A stretch of 64,000 nucleotides of DNA from Burkholderia diffusa (GTDB lineage Bacteria > Pseudomonadota > Gammaproteobacteria > Burkholderiales > Burkholderiaceae). The stretch is taken from the NCBI RefSeq assembly GCF_902499115.1, contig NZ_CABVPN010000027.1, positions 53,639 through 117,638 of the forward strand. Reading direction: 5' to 3'. Under the pieces are notes generated by a model. It was not told the DNA's origin and did no database searches. It saw only the letters and a list, made by a program, of their open reading frames with translations. A program made the position numbers and the translations under genes. Of the stretch, positions 54,776 through 63,946 are shown in pieces; the first letter of the stretch is position 1, and each line of letters starts with the position of its first letter.

Positions 54776-55057
54776 ATGAATCGCAAACTGATCGCAGCCG
54801 CGCTGCTCGCCGTCGTCGTCGGAACGCCGGTCGCCGCCTTCGCACAAACTTCGTCGTCCGGCGTGACCCGTGCCGAGGTAATCGCCGATCTCGTTCAGGC
54901 ACAACGCGACGGCACCGTGCCCACGTCGAACTCCGACTATCCGCCGAGCGCGGCGACGGTCGCACGCAACCGCGAGCTCTACGCGCTCGCGCACGGTGAC
55001 CAGCGCACCGGCATGGCCGCCGCGGCAACGACCGTATCGACCGCGAGCGCGCAATGA
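54776..55057 (+). CDS. DUF4148-type secreted protein
   Basis: A 93-residue protein with a Sec signal peptide (cleavage after AFA, near residue 23) and the DUF4148-like core VTRAEVIADLVQAQRDGTVP followed by SDYPPSAATVARNRE. It is divergent from the RND operon. Its stop overlaps the next start (ATGA at 55054-55057). Function is unknown; related genes often lie beside envelope-stress and efflux loci. Confidence 0.88.
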   Translation: MNRKLIAAALLAVVVGTPVAAFAQTSSSGVTRAEVIADLVQAQRDGTVPTSNSDYPPSAATVARNRELYALAHGDQRTGMAAAATTVSTASAQ

Positions 55058-55323
55058 AGCAGGGGAACGCGACGAAGCTCCGTTCCCGGATGGTGGTCGC
55101 CGCGCTGCTCGCGGCGACGGCCATGCCGGCCTTTGCGCGCGGGCAGCCGGAATTGCCGAGCGACGACGGCAGCCGTGCGAGTGTGCTGCGCGAGCTCGAT
55201 CCGACGCAGGCGTCGGATGTTGCGCGATCGCGCACGGCATTCGCCTCCTCGCATGGCGTCGGCAGTGCACACGGGACTGCCGCGACCTGGCGGGTCCGAG
55301 CCTCGTCGCGCCCACAGGGGTGA
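55054..55323 (+). CDS. Hypothetical small exported protein
   Basis: An 89-residue protein with a likely Sec signal (RMVVAALLAATAMPAFARGQ; cleavage near residue 29) and a short mature part including LPSDDGSRASVLRELDPTQA. It matches no family I know. The 4-bp ATGA overlap with the upstream DUF4148 gene supports translation. The last third is Arg/Ser-rich and could be out of the true frame. Confidence 0.6.
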   Translation: MKQGNATKLRSRMVVAALLAATAMPAFARGQPELPSDDGSRASVLRELDPTQASDVARSRTAFASSHGVGSAHGTAATWRVRASSRPQG

Positions 55324-55889
55324 TCCGGGGGGCCGCCTCGAGATCCTTTTCACGCACGTATGTCGAAGTCGGCGCGACAGTGAGCCGCGACGGTGCAACC
55401 CTGTCGCGCGTCGGCCATCACGCAGGCGATCGGCTGGTTCGCATCGCCAGTTTCGCCCACCGTGTCTGAAGTCCCGATACCGAATCCGTACGCACGGTCA
55501 CGCATGCGGAGCCCGCATGCCGGCCCGGACGATGGTGTCAAAAAGGTGTCGTGCGGATTGGCACGGGAGAGCGGCGGAGTAAGCGCCGGCGTCGTCAAGC
55601 AAGCCTTTGGGATGCCTACAGGAATGGTCGCTTTCCCTGCTAGCCGGTGCGTCGTGCCCGGCGCACCGAAGCAAGCCATGGGACGGCGCCAATCACGAGC
55701 CGGTTCCGATGATTGTCAAGCAGTGTGAGTCAATCGTCAGCATTTGCAACGGAAGTAACAGTCCCCGCAATTCGACGGTTTTGGGCGGCGCCGCCGCTAC
55801 ATTAGCTCCACCTGCCGCACGTCGCGGTGAGGCATGCGACCAGCCGCGGAACGCGGCCCGCAGCAACAACGTCTTTGGGGAGAATGACC
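55324..55889. other. 566-bp spacer with no recognisable gene
   Basis: Frames here show no coherent composition. AT content rises around 55710-55790, which may be the promoter of the gene at 55890. Confidence 0.3.
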
Positions 55890-56429
55890 ATGAACAAGAT
55901 TCGCACGATTCTGCTTGGCGCCGCGCTGACGGCAATCGCATCGGCGGCTTTCGCACAAACGGCCCAGACGGGCGCTGAGGGTTCCGCCGGCGTCGGCGCC
56001 CAAGTCCAGACGCCGCTGCTCGGCGGCGGCGTGGGCGTGCAGGCAGGTGCCGGCGCGAATGCCGCGGGCTCGGGTTCGGGCGCAGGCAACGTCGTCGGCG
56101 GTGCGCTGAACGGCGTGGGCAAGACGGTTGGCGGCGTCGGCTCGGCGGCCGGTAACGCTGTCGGTGGCGCGACGCAGGCAGTCGGCTCGGCCGCCGGTTC
56201 GGCGAAGGACGCGGCGGTATCGGCCACGCACGCGGCGAAGTCGCACGTGAAGCACGTCGCGAGCTCGGCGAAGAACCATGCGCAAGGCGCGGTGTCGACG
56301 GCGGGCGATGTCGCCGGCGGCGCGAAGGCGAAGGCTGGCGAAGCGCTCGAAGGCGCGGCGAACTCGGTGCAGGGCGGTGCATCGGTCGGCTTGAAGGGTT
56401 CGGCGTCGGCGCAAGGCGGCGCGCTGTAA
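55890..56429 (+). CDS. Gly/Ala-rich secreted low-complexity protein
   Basis: A 179-residue protein with a Sec signal (cleavage after AFA, near residue 22). The mature region is Gly/Ala/Val/Ser-rich with repeats such as GNVVGGALNGVGKTVGGVGS and a stretch of KSHVKHVASSAKNHAQGAVS with His/Lys. It resembles the 12149-13345 lipoprotein in composition but lacks a lipobox. GGGGAGA precedes the ATG at 55890. A strong terminator follows. Function is unknown. Confidence 0.82.
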   Translation: MNKIRTILLGAALTAIASAAFAQTAQTGAEGSAGVGAQVQTPLLGGGVGVQAGAGANAAGSGSGAGNVVGGALNGVGKTVGGVGSAAGNAVGGATQAVGSAAGSAKDAAVSATHAAKSHVKHVASSAKNHAQGAVSTAGDVAGGAKAKAGEALEGAANSVQGGASVGLKGSASAQGGAL

Positions 56430-56449
56430 GCAACCTGCCTCCCGCACAG

Positions 56450-56484
56450 GCCCGGCCCGCTTCGATGCGGGCCGGGCTTTTTTT
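56450..56484 (+). terminator. Rho-independent terminator after the Gly/Ala-rich gene
   Basis: GCCCGGCCCGC (56450-56460) pairs with GCGGGCCGGGC (56467-56477) across a 6-base loop, and TTTTTTT follows (56478-56484). It starts 20 bp after the stop codon. Confidence 0.93.
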
Positions 56485-56963
56485 ATTGATGCGCCGTGCA
56501 TCGTGACAGGAAGCGTGGGCCGCAGACCGAAACAGGCGGTCCGTATACTCTCTGCCCATTGCCTGCACGCCATGCTTAAATAGCGGGGCTCCCGGTCACC
56601 GGGGCTCCCGGCATGGTCCGGTAACATGCCGAGGCATCACGAATTCGAAGTACGGGGAGACGGCGAACGCCGGTGTGATCGGCGTCGCATTGTTCGCGCG
56701 GAAGGAAAGCGCCGAGGAAGCGCTGCGTCGCAACGCGAATCCGCCCCGGACAACGACAACGGCTTTGCACTGCCGCCCGTGACGCGCGGCGAGTGACGCG
56801 GCGCGACGAACTTCGCCGTCGTCGGGATGCTGGGCCGTGGTCTGCGCGGTACCCGCTTTCAGGTACCATCCCGACCCGCTGGCGACGGGCGGCCGTGCCC
56901 GGCGTTCGATCGCGCACGATGCCGGTCGACATCGCCCCATCGTCATGAAACAGAGGAATCTTC
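56485..56963. other. Spacer with a short direct repeat, no gene
   Basis: No supported gene. GGGGCTCCCGG occurs twice in tandem around 56584-56610. The remainder has only open frames of random-looking composition. Confidence 0.35.
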
Positions 56964-58214
56964 GTGAAGTTCATCCACGCGGCAGACATTCACCTTGACA
57001 GTCCGTTGCACGGCCTGAGCGCGTATCCCGACGCGCCGGCCGCGCAGTTGCGCAACGCGTCGCGCGAGGCGCTGCGGCAGCTCGTGGATCGTGCGATCGA
57101 AGAGGAAATTGCGTTCCTCGTGATCGCCGGCGACCTGTACGACGGCGACTGGAAGGACCACAACACCGGCATTTTCTTCGGCCAGCAAATGGGCCGCCTG
57201 CGCAAGGCCGGGATTCGCGCATTCGTGCTCGGCGGCAATCACGATGCCGAAAGCGAGATGACGAAGAAGCTCACGTTGCCCGACAACGTCACCGTGTTCG
57301 GCCACCGCAAGCCGGAAACCCACCGGCTGCCGGAATTCGACGTGGCGTTGCACGGGCAGAGCTTCAAGGACAAGGCTGTCGTCGACAATCTCGCGATCGG
57401 CTATCCGGACCCGGTGCCGGGTTACTACAACATCGGCGTGCTGCACACCGCGCTCGAAGGCTATGCGGCGCATGCGAACTATGCGCCGTGCACGCTGGCG
57501 GAACTGCACGCGAAGGGCTACGACTACTGGGCGCTCGGCCACGTGCACGAGTTCCAGCAATGGTCCGGGCCGTCGACCGTCGTGTTTCCCGGCAACCTGC
57601 AGGGTCGTCATATCCGCGAGACGGGCCGCCGCGGCGCGGTGCTCGTGACGATCGAGCAGGGGCGCACGCACATCGAACGTCTGTATCTCGACGTATTGCG
57701 CTGGGAAGCCGTGTCGGTCGACGCGTCCGACTGCCTCACGGTCGCCGACCTGTCGAGAAAGATCGGCCAGTCGCTGGAGGCGCTGCTGAACGTCGATGGC
57801 CATGTGCCGCGCGCGGTGCGCGTGACGGTCACGGGGCGTACGCCCGCGCACGGCCTCTTTTTCGGGCGCGCCCCGCAACTGCGCGCGGAGGTGCTGAACC
57901 AGATCGGCGTCATCGGCAACGAACGGCTGTGGCTGGAGAAGGTTCGGCTCGCGACATCCGCGCCCGAGCAGCCGCAGGGCGAGAGCGAGCAACTCGAGGC
58001 GCTGGAGGATCTCAAGCAGATCCTGGCCGATGCCGCGCACGATCCGGATTTCCTCGCGCTGCTTGAGCGCGACCTGAAGCCGTTCATCGGCAAGGTGCGC
58101 AGCGACGTGAAGGAGGAGGTGCCGCTGCTGACGATGGCGCGCGCCGGCGAACTCACGGCGATGGTCGAGCAGGTCGGGCCCGCGTTGCTCGCGCGGCTGG
58201 CGCGGGGGGAATAA
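56964..58214 (+). CDS. YhaO/SbcD-like DNA repair metallophosphoesterase
   Basis: A 416-residue calcineurin-like phosphoesterase with the phosphoesterase motifs in order: DIHLDSP (Asp8, His10), IAGDLYDGDW, LGGNHDAES, and GHVHEFQQW. It resembles Bacillus YhaO and E. coli SbcD, nucleases that pair with an SMC-like ATPase. The partner is encoded next, 3 bp downstream (58218). The pair probably processes DNA ends or branched structures in the cytoplasm. The C-terminal domain after 280 is typical for YhaO. Confidence 0.9.
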   Translation: MKFIHAADIHLDSPLHGLSAYPDAPAAQLRNASREALRQLVDRAIEEEIAFLVIAGDLYDGDWKDHNTGIFFGQQMGRLRKAGIRAFVLGGNHDAESEMTKKLTLPDNVTVFGHRKPETHRLPEFDVALHGQSFKDKAVVDNLAIGYPDPVPGYYNIGVLHTALEGYAAHANYAPCTLAELHAKGYDYWALGHVHEFQQWSGPSTVVFPGNLQGRHIRETGRRGAVLVTIEQGRTHIERLYLDVLRWEAVSVDASDCLTVADLSRKIGQSLEALLNVDGHVPRAVRVTVTGRTPAHGLFFGRAPQLRAEVLNQIGVIGNERLWLEKVRLATSAPEQPQGESEQLEALEDLKQILADAAHDPDFLALLERDLKPFIGKVRSDVKEEVPLLTMARAGELTAMVEQVGPALLARLARGE

Positions 58215-58217
58215 GCG

Positions 58218-61200
58218 ATGCGCATCAGCCAGCTCGATCTGATCAAATACGGCAAGTTCACCGACGAGACGCTGCGCTTTCCGTCGGCCGGCCAGGATTT
58301 CCACGTGATCGTGGGGCCGAACGAGGCCGGCAAGTCGACGATCCGGACGGCCGTGTCGGAACTGCTGTTCGGGATGAAGCTGCAGACGCCGCTCGACTTC
58401 CTGCATGCGACGCCCGAACTCCGGCTCGGCGGCGTGCTGGAGAGCGGCACGGGCGCGCTCGCATTTCATCGCGCCCGCGGGCGCAGCCCGCTGCGCACAC
58501 CCGCCGACGACAAGCTGCCGGACGACTATCTGAACGCCATCGTCGACGGCGCGACGCGCGAATTCTTCGAGCAGATGTTCGGGCTCGACCACGGTCGGCT
58601 CGTCGACGGCGGCCGGAGCATACTCGATGCGTCCGACAAACTCGGTCAGGTGCTGTTCGAATCGGCGGCGGGCGTCGGCACGCTCGGGTCTGTGCGCGAG
58701 GAACTCGACGCGCGCGCGGGCGAGCTGTGGGCGCCGCGACGCAGCGGCAGCGCGTTCGCGCAGGCGGAGACCTCGTTCAACGAAGCGGTCGGCGAACTGA
58801 AGGCGGTCCAGGTGCGCACGCGCGACTGGGTCGATCGCAAGGAAGCGCGCGATGCGGTCGAGCAGGAGATCGAGCAGGCGCGCGCGGAGCAGCGCCGGCT
58901 TGAAGCGCTGCGCTCGAAGCTCGAGCGCGTGCGGCGGCTGGCGCCGTACCTGAAGGAATTGACGATCAAGGAAGCGGCGCTTGCCGAACTGGGCGCCGTC
59001 GTCGAATTGCCGCCGACCGCGTACGCAGACCTGCTGAAAGCGCAAGGCGATCTCGCGGCCGAACAGAAGGTGCTCGAGGAGCGCCGCGCGGACCTGCTCG
59101 CGAAACGGCAGGCGCGCGACGCGATCGATCCGGATGCCGACGCGCTGGCTCTCGAAGGCGACATCGAAGCACTCGACCGGTTGCGCGGCGCCTGCATGAA
59201 TCACGCACAGGATCTGCTGTTGCTCGGCGCGGACGTCGAGCGGCATCTGTCCGCTGCCGCTTCCGCCGCGGCTCAGCTCGGCTGGCCGACCGACGAGGCG
59301 TCACTGCGCGCGGCACTGCCGAGCGCACTGTCGCTGAAGACGGTCGCGAACCTGTTGCGCGATCACGGCGCGCTGCATCAGGCGCTGGCCGGCGCGCGCG
59401 AATCGCTCGACGAACGCACGCAGGAACTCGCGCAGGCGCAGGAACAACTGGCGCGCCTGTCGACGGTCGACGTGCCGGAAGTGCTTCGAGCGGCGCTTGC
59501 CGACGCGCAGGGCTTTCGCAGCAGCGGCCAGCGCGAACAGGCGCTCGAACGCGACATTGCCGCCGCAGAGCGCGCGCTCGCCGATGCGCTCGATGCGCTC
59601 GGCCAGTGGCGCAAGCCGGTCGACGCGCTGCGGGTGCTCGATGTGCCGTCGGCGGCGCGGCTCGGCGCGCTGCTCAACGAAGCAAGCGAGCGCGCGAGTG
59701 CGGCGGCTGCCGCACGCGATGCGCGGGACGGCGCGCAGGAGGAACTCGAGCGGCTCGAACTGCAGGAGAAGCATTTCGCCGAGACTCACAAGGTCGTCAC
59801 GACCGCCGAGGTGCTGGCGGCGCGCGCACGCCGCGACGATGCGTGGGGCGATATCCGCAGCGGCGCGGTCGATCTCGCAACGGGTGCGCCGGCCGTCGAC
59901 GATGCGATACGCCTCGCCGACGAACTGGTCGATGCGCAGCTCGGTGCCATGCAAGCGGCGGCGACGTTGCAATCGCTGCGTCAGCAGGTCGAGTCCGCCC
60001 GCGCCGTATTGACGCGCCGGCAGGCGGCAGTCGACGAGCGTGAGCGCGAGCTGGCCGCGCACCGCGACGCATGGTCCGACCTCGCGACGACGGCCGGCGT
60101 GCCCGGCATGCCGCTGGCAGCGATGGGCGACTGGCTCGCGAAGCGCGACGTGGTGTTTGCCGCGCAGCTCGAGCTTGACCGCCAGCGCCGCGAATTCGAG
60201 ACGATCCGCGAAGCACGGGCCGGCGCGGAGGCTACGTTGCGTACGGCGCTGCGCCTGGTTTCGCGCGGCAGCGACGCCGACGGGCTGGCGGCGCTCATCG
60301 CGATCGCCGAGACGTTCGTGCAATCGGCTGAAAAGACGCTCGCGCAGAAGGACAGCCTGGAGGACCGCGCGCGCGAAGCCGAACGCGGCTGCGCGACGGC
60401 CCGTTCACGCGCCGGCCAGGCCCAGGCGGCCTACGATGGGTGGCAAGCGCAATGGCGCGATGCGCTCGCCGACGCGAAGCTGTCAGCGAATGCGGTGACG
60501 CTGGCCGCAGCGGAAGGGGCGCTCGGGCTCGCGAATGCGGTGACGGCCGAACTGGCCGGCGCCGATGCGCCGCGCAACCGGATGGCCGCGATCCGTGCGG
60601 AGCTGGCCGCGCTCGAGGCCGGCGCACGGCGGCTCGCTGATGCGCTGGAGCCAGCATGGCTGGCGAGCGGCGACTGGCTGGACGTTGCGCGCCGGTTGAC
60701 GATGCGCGTGTCGGCCGCACGGGAAACCGCGCGCGCGATCGATCGTGCCGACGAGGCGGTGCGGCAGGCCGACGGCAAGGTCGCCGATGCGGCCGCCGCG
60801 GTGGCGGGTGCGGATGCACGCATTCAGCCGTTGCTGCAACTGGCCGGCGTTGCGTCGATCGACGCGGCGCTGCCGCTGGCCGAGCGATCGGATCGGCAGC
60901 GCCAGCTTCGGCAGGCTGTCGATGCCGCGAAGGAGGCGCTGGTGCGCGATGGCGACGGGTTGTCCCAGGCGGCCGTCGAGGCCGAGGTCGCGGAACAGGA
61001 CATCGCAGACGTGCCCGCGCATCTCGAAGCAGTGAAGCAGTCGCTCGGTGACGTCGGCAAGCGCCTGAACACGCTCGCGCAGCAACAGGTCGTCGCCCAG
61101 CAGGCATTCGGTGCGATCGACGGCCAGGCGAGCGCGGCCGTGGCCGAGGCGAAGCGGCAGGAAGCGCTGGCCGCGATGGGTGACGCGGCCGAACAGTATC

Positions 61201-61688
61201 TGGAAGCGGCGACGGCGAGCCGTCTGCTGAAGTGGGCGACCGATCGCTATCGCGACCAGAAGCAGGGGCCGATGCTGCGCCGGGCGGGCGAGATTTTCGC
61301 GGGTCTCACGCTCGGCGAATTCTCGCGGCTGACCGTCGACACCGAACGGACGCCGCCCGCGCTGTACGCGCGGCGCACGAAGGGCACGTCGGTCGAGGTG
61401 GCGGGCCTGAGCGAAGGCACGCGCGACCAGTTGTTCCTCGCGCTGCGGATCGCGGCGCTCGAACTGCAGCTCGCCAGCCGGACCGCTCTGCCGTTCGTTG
61501 CCGACGATCTGTTCATCAACTTCGACGATGCGCGTGCGAAGGCGGGGCTCGAGGCGCTGCGCGATCTGTCGACGCGAACCCAGGTGCTGTTCCTGACGCA
61601 CCACGATCACCTGCTGCCGCTCGTGCGTGACGTGTTCGGCGCGCAGGTCAACGTGGTCGCGCTGCAGCGCGAGGTAGTCGGCGCATGA
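58218..61688 (+). CDS. YhaN/SbcC-like SMC-family ATPase
   Basis: A 1156-residue protein with an SMC-like plan. The Walker A motif GPNEAGKST (33-41) is followed by a YhaN-type N-domain (FGLDHGRLVDGG). A very long Ala/Arg/Glu-rich coiled-coil section spans about 165-1000. The C-terminal lobe has the signature LSEGTRDQLFLALRIAALEL and Walker B with FVADDLFINFDDAR. It would form a clamp around DNA with the YhaO nuclease encoded just upstream. A plain recombination or repair role is most likely; a defence role is possible but not shown. Confidence 0.9.
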   Translation: MRISQLDLIKYGKFTDETLRFPSAGQDFHVIVGPNEAGKSTIRTAVSELLFGMKLQTPLDFLHATPELRLGGVLESGTGALAFHRARGRSPLRTPADDKLPDDYLNAIVDGATREFFEQMFGLDHGRLVDGGRSILDASDKLGQVLFESAAGVGTLGSVREELDARAGELWAPRRSGSAFAQAETSFNEAVGELKAVQVRTRDWVDRKEARDAVEQEIEQARAEQRRLEALRSKLERVRRLAPYLKELTIKEAALAELGAVVELPPTAYADLLKAQGDLAAEQKVLEERRADLLAKRQARDAIDPDADALALEGDIEALDRLRGACMNHAQDLLLLGADVERHLSAAASAAAQLGWPTDEASLRAALPSALSLKTVANLLRDHGALHQALAGARESLDERTQELAQAQEQLARLSTVDVPEVLRAALADAQGFRSSGQREQALERDIAAAERALADALDALGQWRKPVDALRVLDVPSAARLGALLNEASERASAAAAARDARDGAQEELERLELQEKHFAETHKVVTTAEVLAARARRDDAWGDIRSGAVDLATGAPAVDDAIRLADELVDAQLGAMQAAATLQSLRQQVESARAVLTRRQAAVDERERELAAHRDAWSDLATTAGVPGMPLAAMGDWLAKRDVVFAAQLELDRQRREFETIREARAGAEATLRTALRLVSRGSDADGLAALIAIAETFVQSAEKTLAQKDSLEDRAREAERGCATARSRAGQAQAAYDGWQAQWRDALADAKLSANAVTLAAAEGALGLANAVTAELAGADAPRNRMAAIRAELAALEAGARRLADALEPAWLASGDWLDVARRLTMRVSAARETARAIDRADEAVRQADGKVADAAAAVAGADARIQPLLQLAGVASIDAALPLAERSDRQRQLRQAVDAAKEALVRDGDGLSQAAVEAEVAEQDIADVPAHLEAVKQSLGDVGKRLNTLAQQQVVAQQAFGAIDGQASAAVAEAKRQEALAAMGDAAEQYLEAATASRLLKWATDRYRDQKQGPMLRRAGEIFAGLTLGEFSRLTVDTERTPPALYARRTKGTSVEVAGLSEGTRDQLFLALRIAALELQLASRTALPFVADDLFINFDDARAKAGLEALRDLSTRTQVLFLTHHDHLLPLVRDVFGAQVNVVALQREVVGA

Positions 61689-61809
61689 CACGGGCCGGCC
61701 CGATGGTCCCGATACTTGGGAATGGTCATCGCGTACAGGTAGTATGTGCGGTTCCGAAACGGACGTGACCGGTTCTGCCGGCCGCAGTCCGGCCACACGA
61801 GGGATCAAT

Positions 61810-62334
61810 ATGAACAAGCTGGTAGCTGCCATCGCATTCGCGGCGGACAAGCATCGCAATCAGCGGCGCAAGGATGACGAGGCATCGCCGTACATCAACC
61901 ATCCGATCGCGCTGGCCGATGTGCTGGCCAACGAAGCCGGCATCGAGGACGAGCGCGTGATCGTCGCGGCCGTGTTGCACGACACGATCGAGGATACGGA
62001 GACAACCGAGCAGGAACTGCTGCGGCTGTTCGGCAAGGACGTCGCGGACATCGTGATGGAAGTCACCGACGACAAGTCGTTGCCGAAGGACGAACGCAAG
62101 CGCCTTCAGGTCGAGCATGCGGCGAACATCAGCCGGCGCGCGAAGCTCGTGAAGCTGGCCGACAAGATCTGCAACCTGCGCGACATCACGCGGCATCCGC
62201 CCGCGGACTGGCCGCTCGAGCGCAAGCAGGCGTACTTCGACTGGGCGAAGTCGGTCGTCGACCGGATGCGCGGCGTGCATCCCGGCCTGGAAGGAATCTT
62301 CGATGCCGCGTACGACGCTCGGCCGGTGGACTGA
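61810..62334 (+). CDS. MESH1-like HD hydrolase (small alarmone hydrolase type)
   Basis: A 174-residue HD-domain protein. Key motifs are INHP (His31), the HD pair in VLHDTIEDT (His57-Asp58) and LVKLADKICNLRDI. This is the pattern of single-domain (p)ppGpp hydrolases such as MESH1, which lack a synthetase domain. The ATG at 61810 follows GAGGGATC. It would degrade (p)ppGpp or a related nucleotide using one metal ion. It lies between yhaN and a DUF429 gene on the same strand. Confidence 0.88.
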   Translation: MNKLVAAIAFAADKHRNQRRKDDEASPYINHPIALADVLANEAGIEDERVIVAAVLHDTIEDTETTEQELLRLFGKDVADIVMEVTDDKSLPKDERKRLQVEHAANISRRAKLVKLADKICNLRDITRHPPADWPLERKQAYFDWAKSVVDRMRGVHPGLEGIFDAAYDARPVD

Positions 62335-62343
62335 CGCGCAGCC

Positions 62344-63027
62344 ATGCAGGCGGCCCGATCCCGATCCGTCGCGTGGTCATCGCCTGCGGTGGCGGGCGTC
62401 GACGTCGGCGGCGACAAGAAGCAATGCGATCTCGTGATCCTGCGCGGCTCGACGATCGTCTGCCGCGAGGCGCGGATCGCGCCCGAAGCGCTGCCTGCGC
62501 TGTGTATCGAGCATGACGTGGTGGCCGTCGGCGTCGATGCGCCGAGCCTGTGGTGGACGGGAAGCGGACGCCGCGCGGCCGAGCAGGCGCTCGCGCTTGA
62601 ACGGATCTCATGTTTCCCGACGCCATCGCGCGAGCAGGCCGTGACCAGCACGTCGGGCTTCTTCGACTGGATGTTCATGGGAGAGCGCGTCTACCGCGCG
62701 CTGGCTGAGGCCTATCCGCTGCTGACCGACGCACGCTATGCCGGCGGGCGCGTGAGCTTCGAGACTTATCCGTACGCGATTACCTGCGCGATGCTTGGCA
62801 AGGCGATCGCGTCGGCGAAGCAGAAACGCAACCAGCGCAGGCAATTGCTGACCAAACTCGGGATCGACGTGTCGACACTACGATCGGTCGACGCGCGGGA
62901 CGCGACGTTGTGCGCATTGACCGCGCAATACGTGATCGACGGAAATGCGCACGCGTATGGCGATGCGGCGGGCGGGTACATCCGTGTGCCGATCGTCGGC
63001 GAGACGATCGTGCTCGATACGCTCTAG
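62344..63027 (+). CDS. DUF429-domain protein
   Basis: A 227-residue protein of the DUF429 group, which has an RNase H-like fold. Residues GVDVGGDKKQCDLVILRGST form the first strands, VAVGVDAPSLWW carries a conserved acid, and SFETYPYA the central part. The C-terminus contains VDARDATLCALTAQYV. Members are predicted nucleases, but no activity is established. It starts 9 bp after the MESH1-like gene, so the two are probably co-transcribed. Confidence 0.8.
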   Translation: MQAARSRSVAWSSPAVAGVDVGGDKKQCDLVILRGSTIVCREARIAPEALPALCIEHDVVAVGVDAPSLWWTGSGRRAAEQALALERISCFPTPSREQAVTSTSGFFDWMFMGERVYRALAEAYPLLTDARYAGGRVSFETYPYAITCAMLGKAIASAKQKRNQRRQLLTKLGIDVSTLRSVDARDATLCALTAQYVIDGNAHAYGDAAGGYIRVPIVGETIVLDTL

Positions 63028-63210
63028 TCACTCACGGGCCGCGGTTGGCTGCTACCCGTGAATCCGTGACGGCAAGGTGAGCTTTTGCGGGGGACGTATC
63101 TGATCGTCGACGTCAAGGTGCCGAGCAGTGACAGCCGGTCGGCATGTGCGAAGCCGGTGGCATGCGCAACCTGTTTAGTCGATGCGCCGTGCGCCTCCCG
63201 GCCGTGCTGC

Positions 63211-63648
63211 TCAGTCTTCGAGAATGGACTTCGGCACGCTGGAGAGATCGCAGGCAGCCGCTTGCTCGAAATAGCCTTGCGCATCGTCGATCATCACGAC
63301 CGCGACGTCGATCAGCTCGTCGAGTCGCTGCAGCAGCGATTCGCGCCACTCGATGTCCTCATCGCGCTCGGGCGTCTTGTCGAGCTGCTCGATGATCGAG
63401 TCGGCCGTTTGCAGGAACGGGATCGCCTGTTGATAGTTTTCGATCGAGACCATCGCTGCGTTGCGCGCGCCGACGAGTCGTTCACGATGCTCATCCGCCA
63501 ATTCGGACACGCCGCTGATGCGCGGCAGGACATCCGAGATGCGTTGCAGTAGCGGTGGGACCTGTTCTTCGAGCATGACGGCGCGCTCGCGCAGCGCGGC
63601 GTATTCATCGCGAAGATCGGCGTCGCCGGATTGAGTGGTGCTGTCCAT
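63211..63648 (-). CDS. Conserved hypothetical helical protein
   Basis: A 145-residue, strongly acidic and helical protein with probable coiled coil (YAALRERAVMLEEQVPPLLQ and ELADEHRERLVGARNAAMVS). There is no signal peptide or membrane segment. I do not recognise the family. The start at 63648 is tentative; an ATG at 63681 would add 11 residues. Neither has a strong ribosome site. Confidence 0.65.
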   Translation of the reverse strand: MDSTTQSGDADLRDEYAALRERAVMLEEQVPPLLQRISDVLPRISGVSELADEHRERLVGARNAAMVSIENYQQAIPFLQTADSIIEQLDKTPERDEDIEWRESLLQRLDELIDVAVVMIDDAQGYFEQAAACDLSSVPKSILED

Positions 63649-63860
63649 CGTCGGTATGAGAGGGTTGTTCGATCGCGGCATGATACTCGACGGCGTGCAC
63701 CCCCTTTGTTTGATTCGCAGCCGGGTGACCGGCGTGAGGGAAATGCGGGCGTGCTCGAACAGAGGATGTTGTCGCCCCACCGGTTTAGGAGTTAAGAAGG
63801 ACTCGCCCTGAATCTGTCGCGGACTCTCCGCGCTGAGGTAATGTGGAGCGCCCCACCCCC

Positions 63861-63897
63861 AAAGCCCCCGTGCGCGTTAGCGCGCGGGGGCTTTTTC
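63861..63897. terminator. Strong hairpin terminator without an obvious upstream gene
   Basis: AAAGCCCCCGTGCGCG (63861-63876) pairs with CGCGCGGGGGCTTT (63881-63894), with one bulged base, across a TTAG loop, and is followed by T residues. No rightward gene ends nearby; the leftward hypothetical gene begins at 63648. It may end a small RNA or insulate the following promoter. Confidence 0.8.
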
Positions 63898-63917
63898 AAA
63901 ATATTTTCACAAAGGGG

Positions 63918-63946
63918 TTGCGGAGACCGGGGCGGGTGCATAGAAT
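63918..63946 (+). promoter_or_regulatory. Strong rRNA-type promoter at the right edge
   Basis: TTGCGG (63918-63923) and TAGAAT (63941-63946) are spaced 17 bp apart. They are preceded by an A/T-rich UP-like stretch (CAAAATATTTTCACAAA) and followed by a GC-rich leader with CGCCTCTTTCGCGC. This layout, together with the leader, is like the promoters of Burkholderia rRNA operons. The transcript would run out of the window to the right. Confidence 0.65.
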
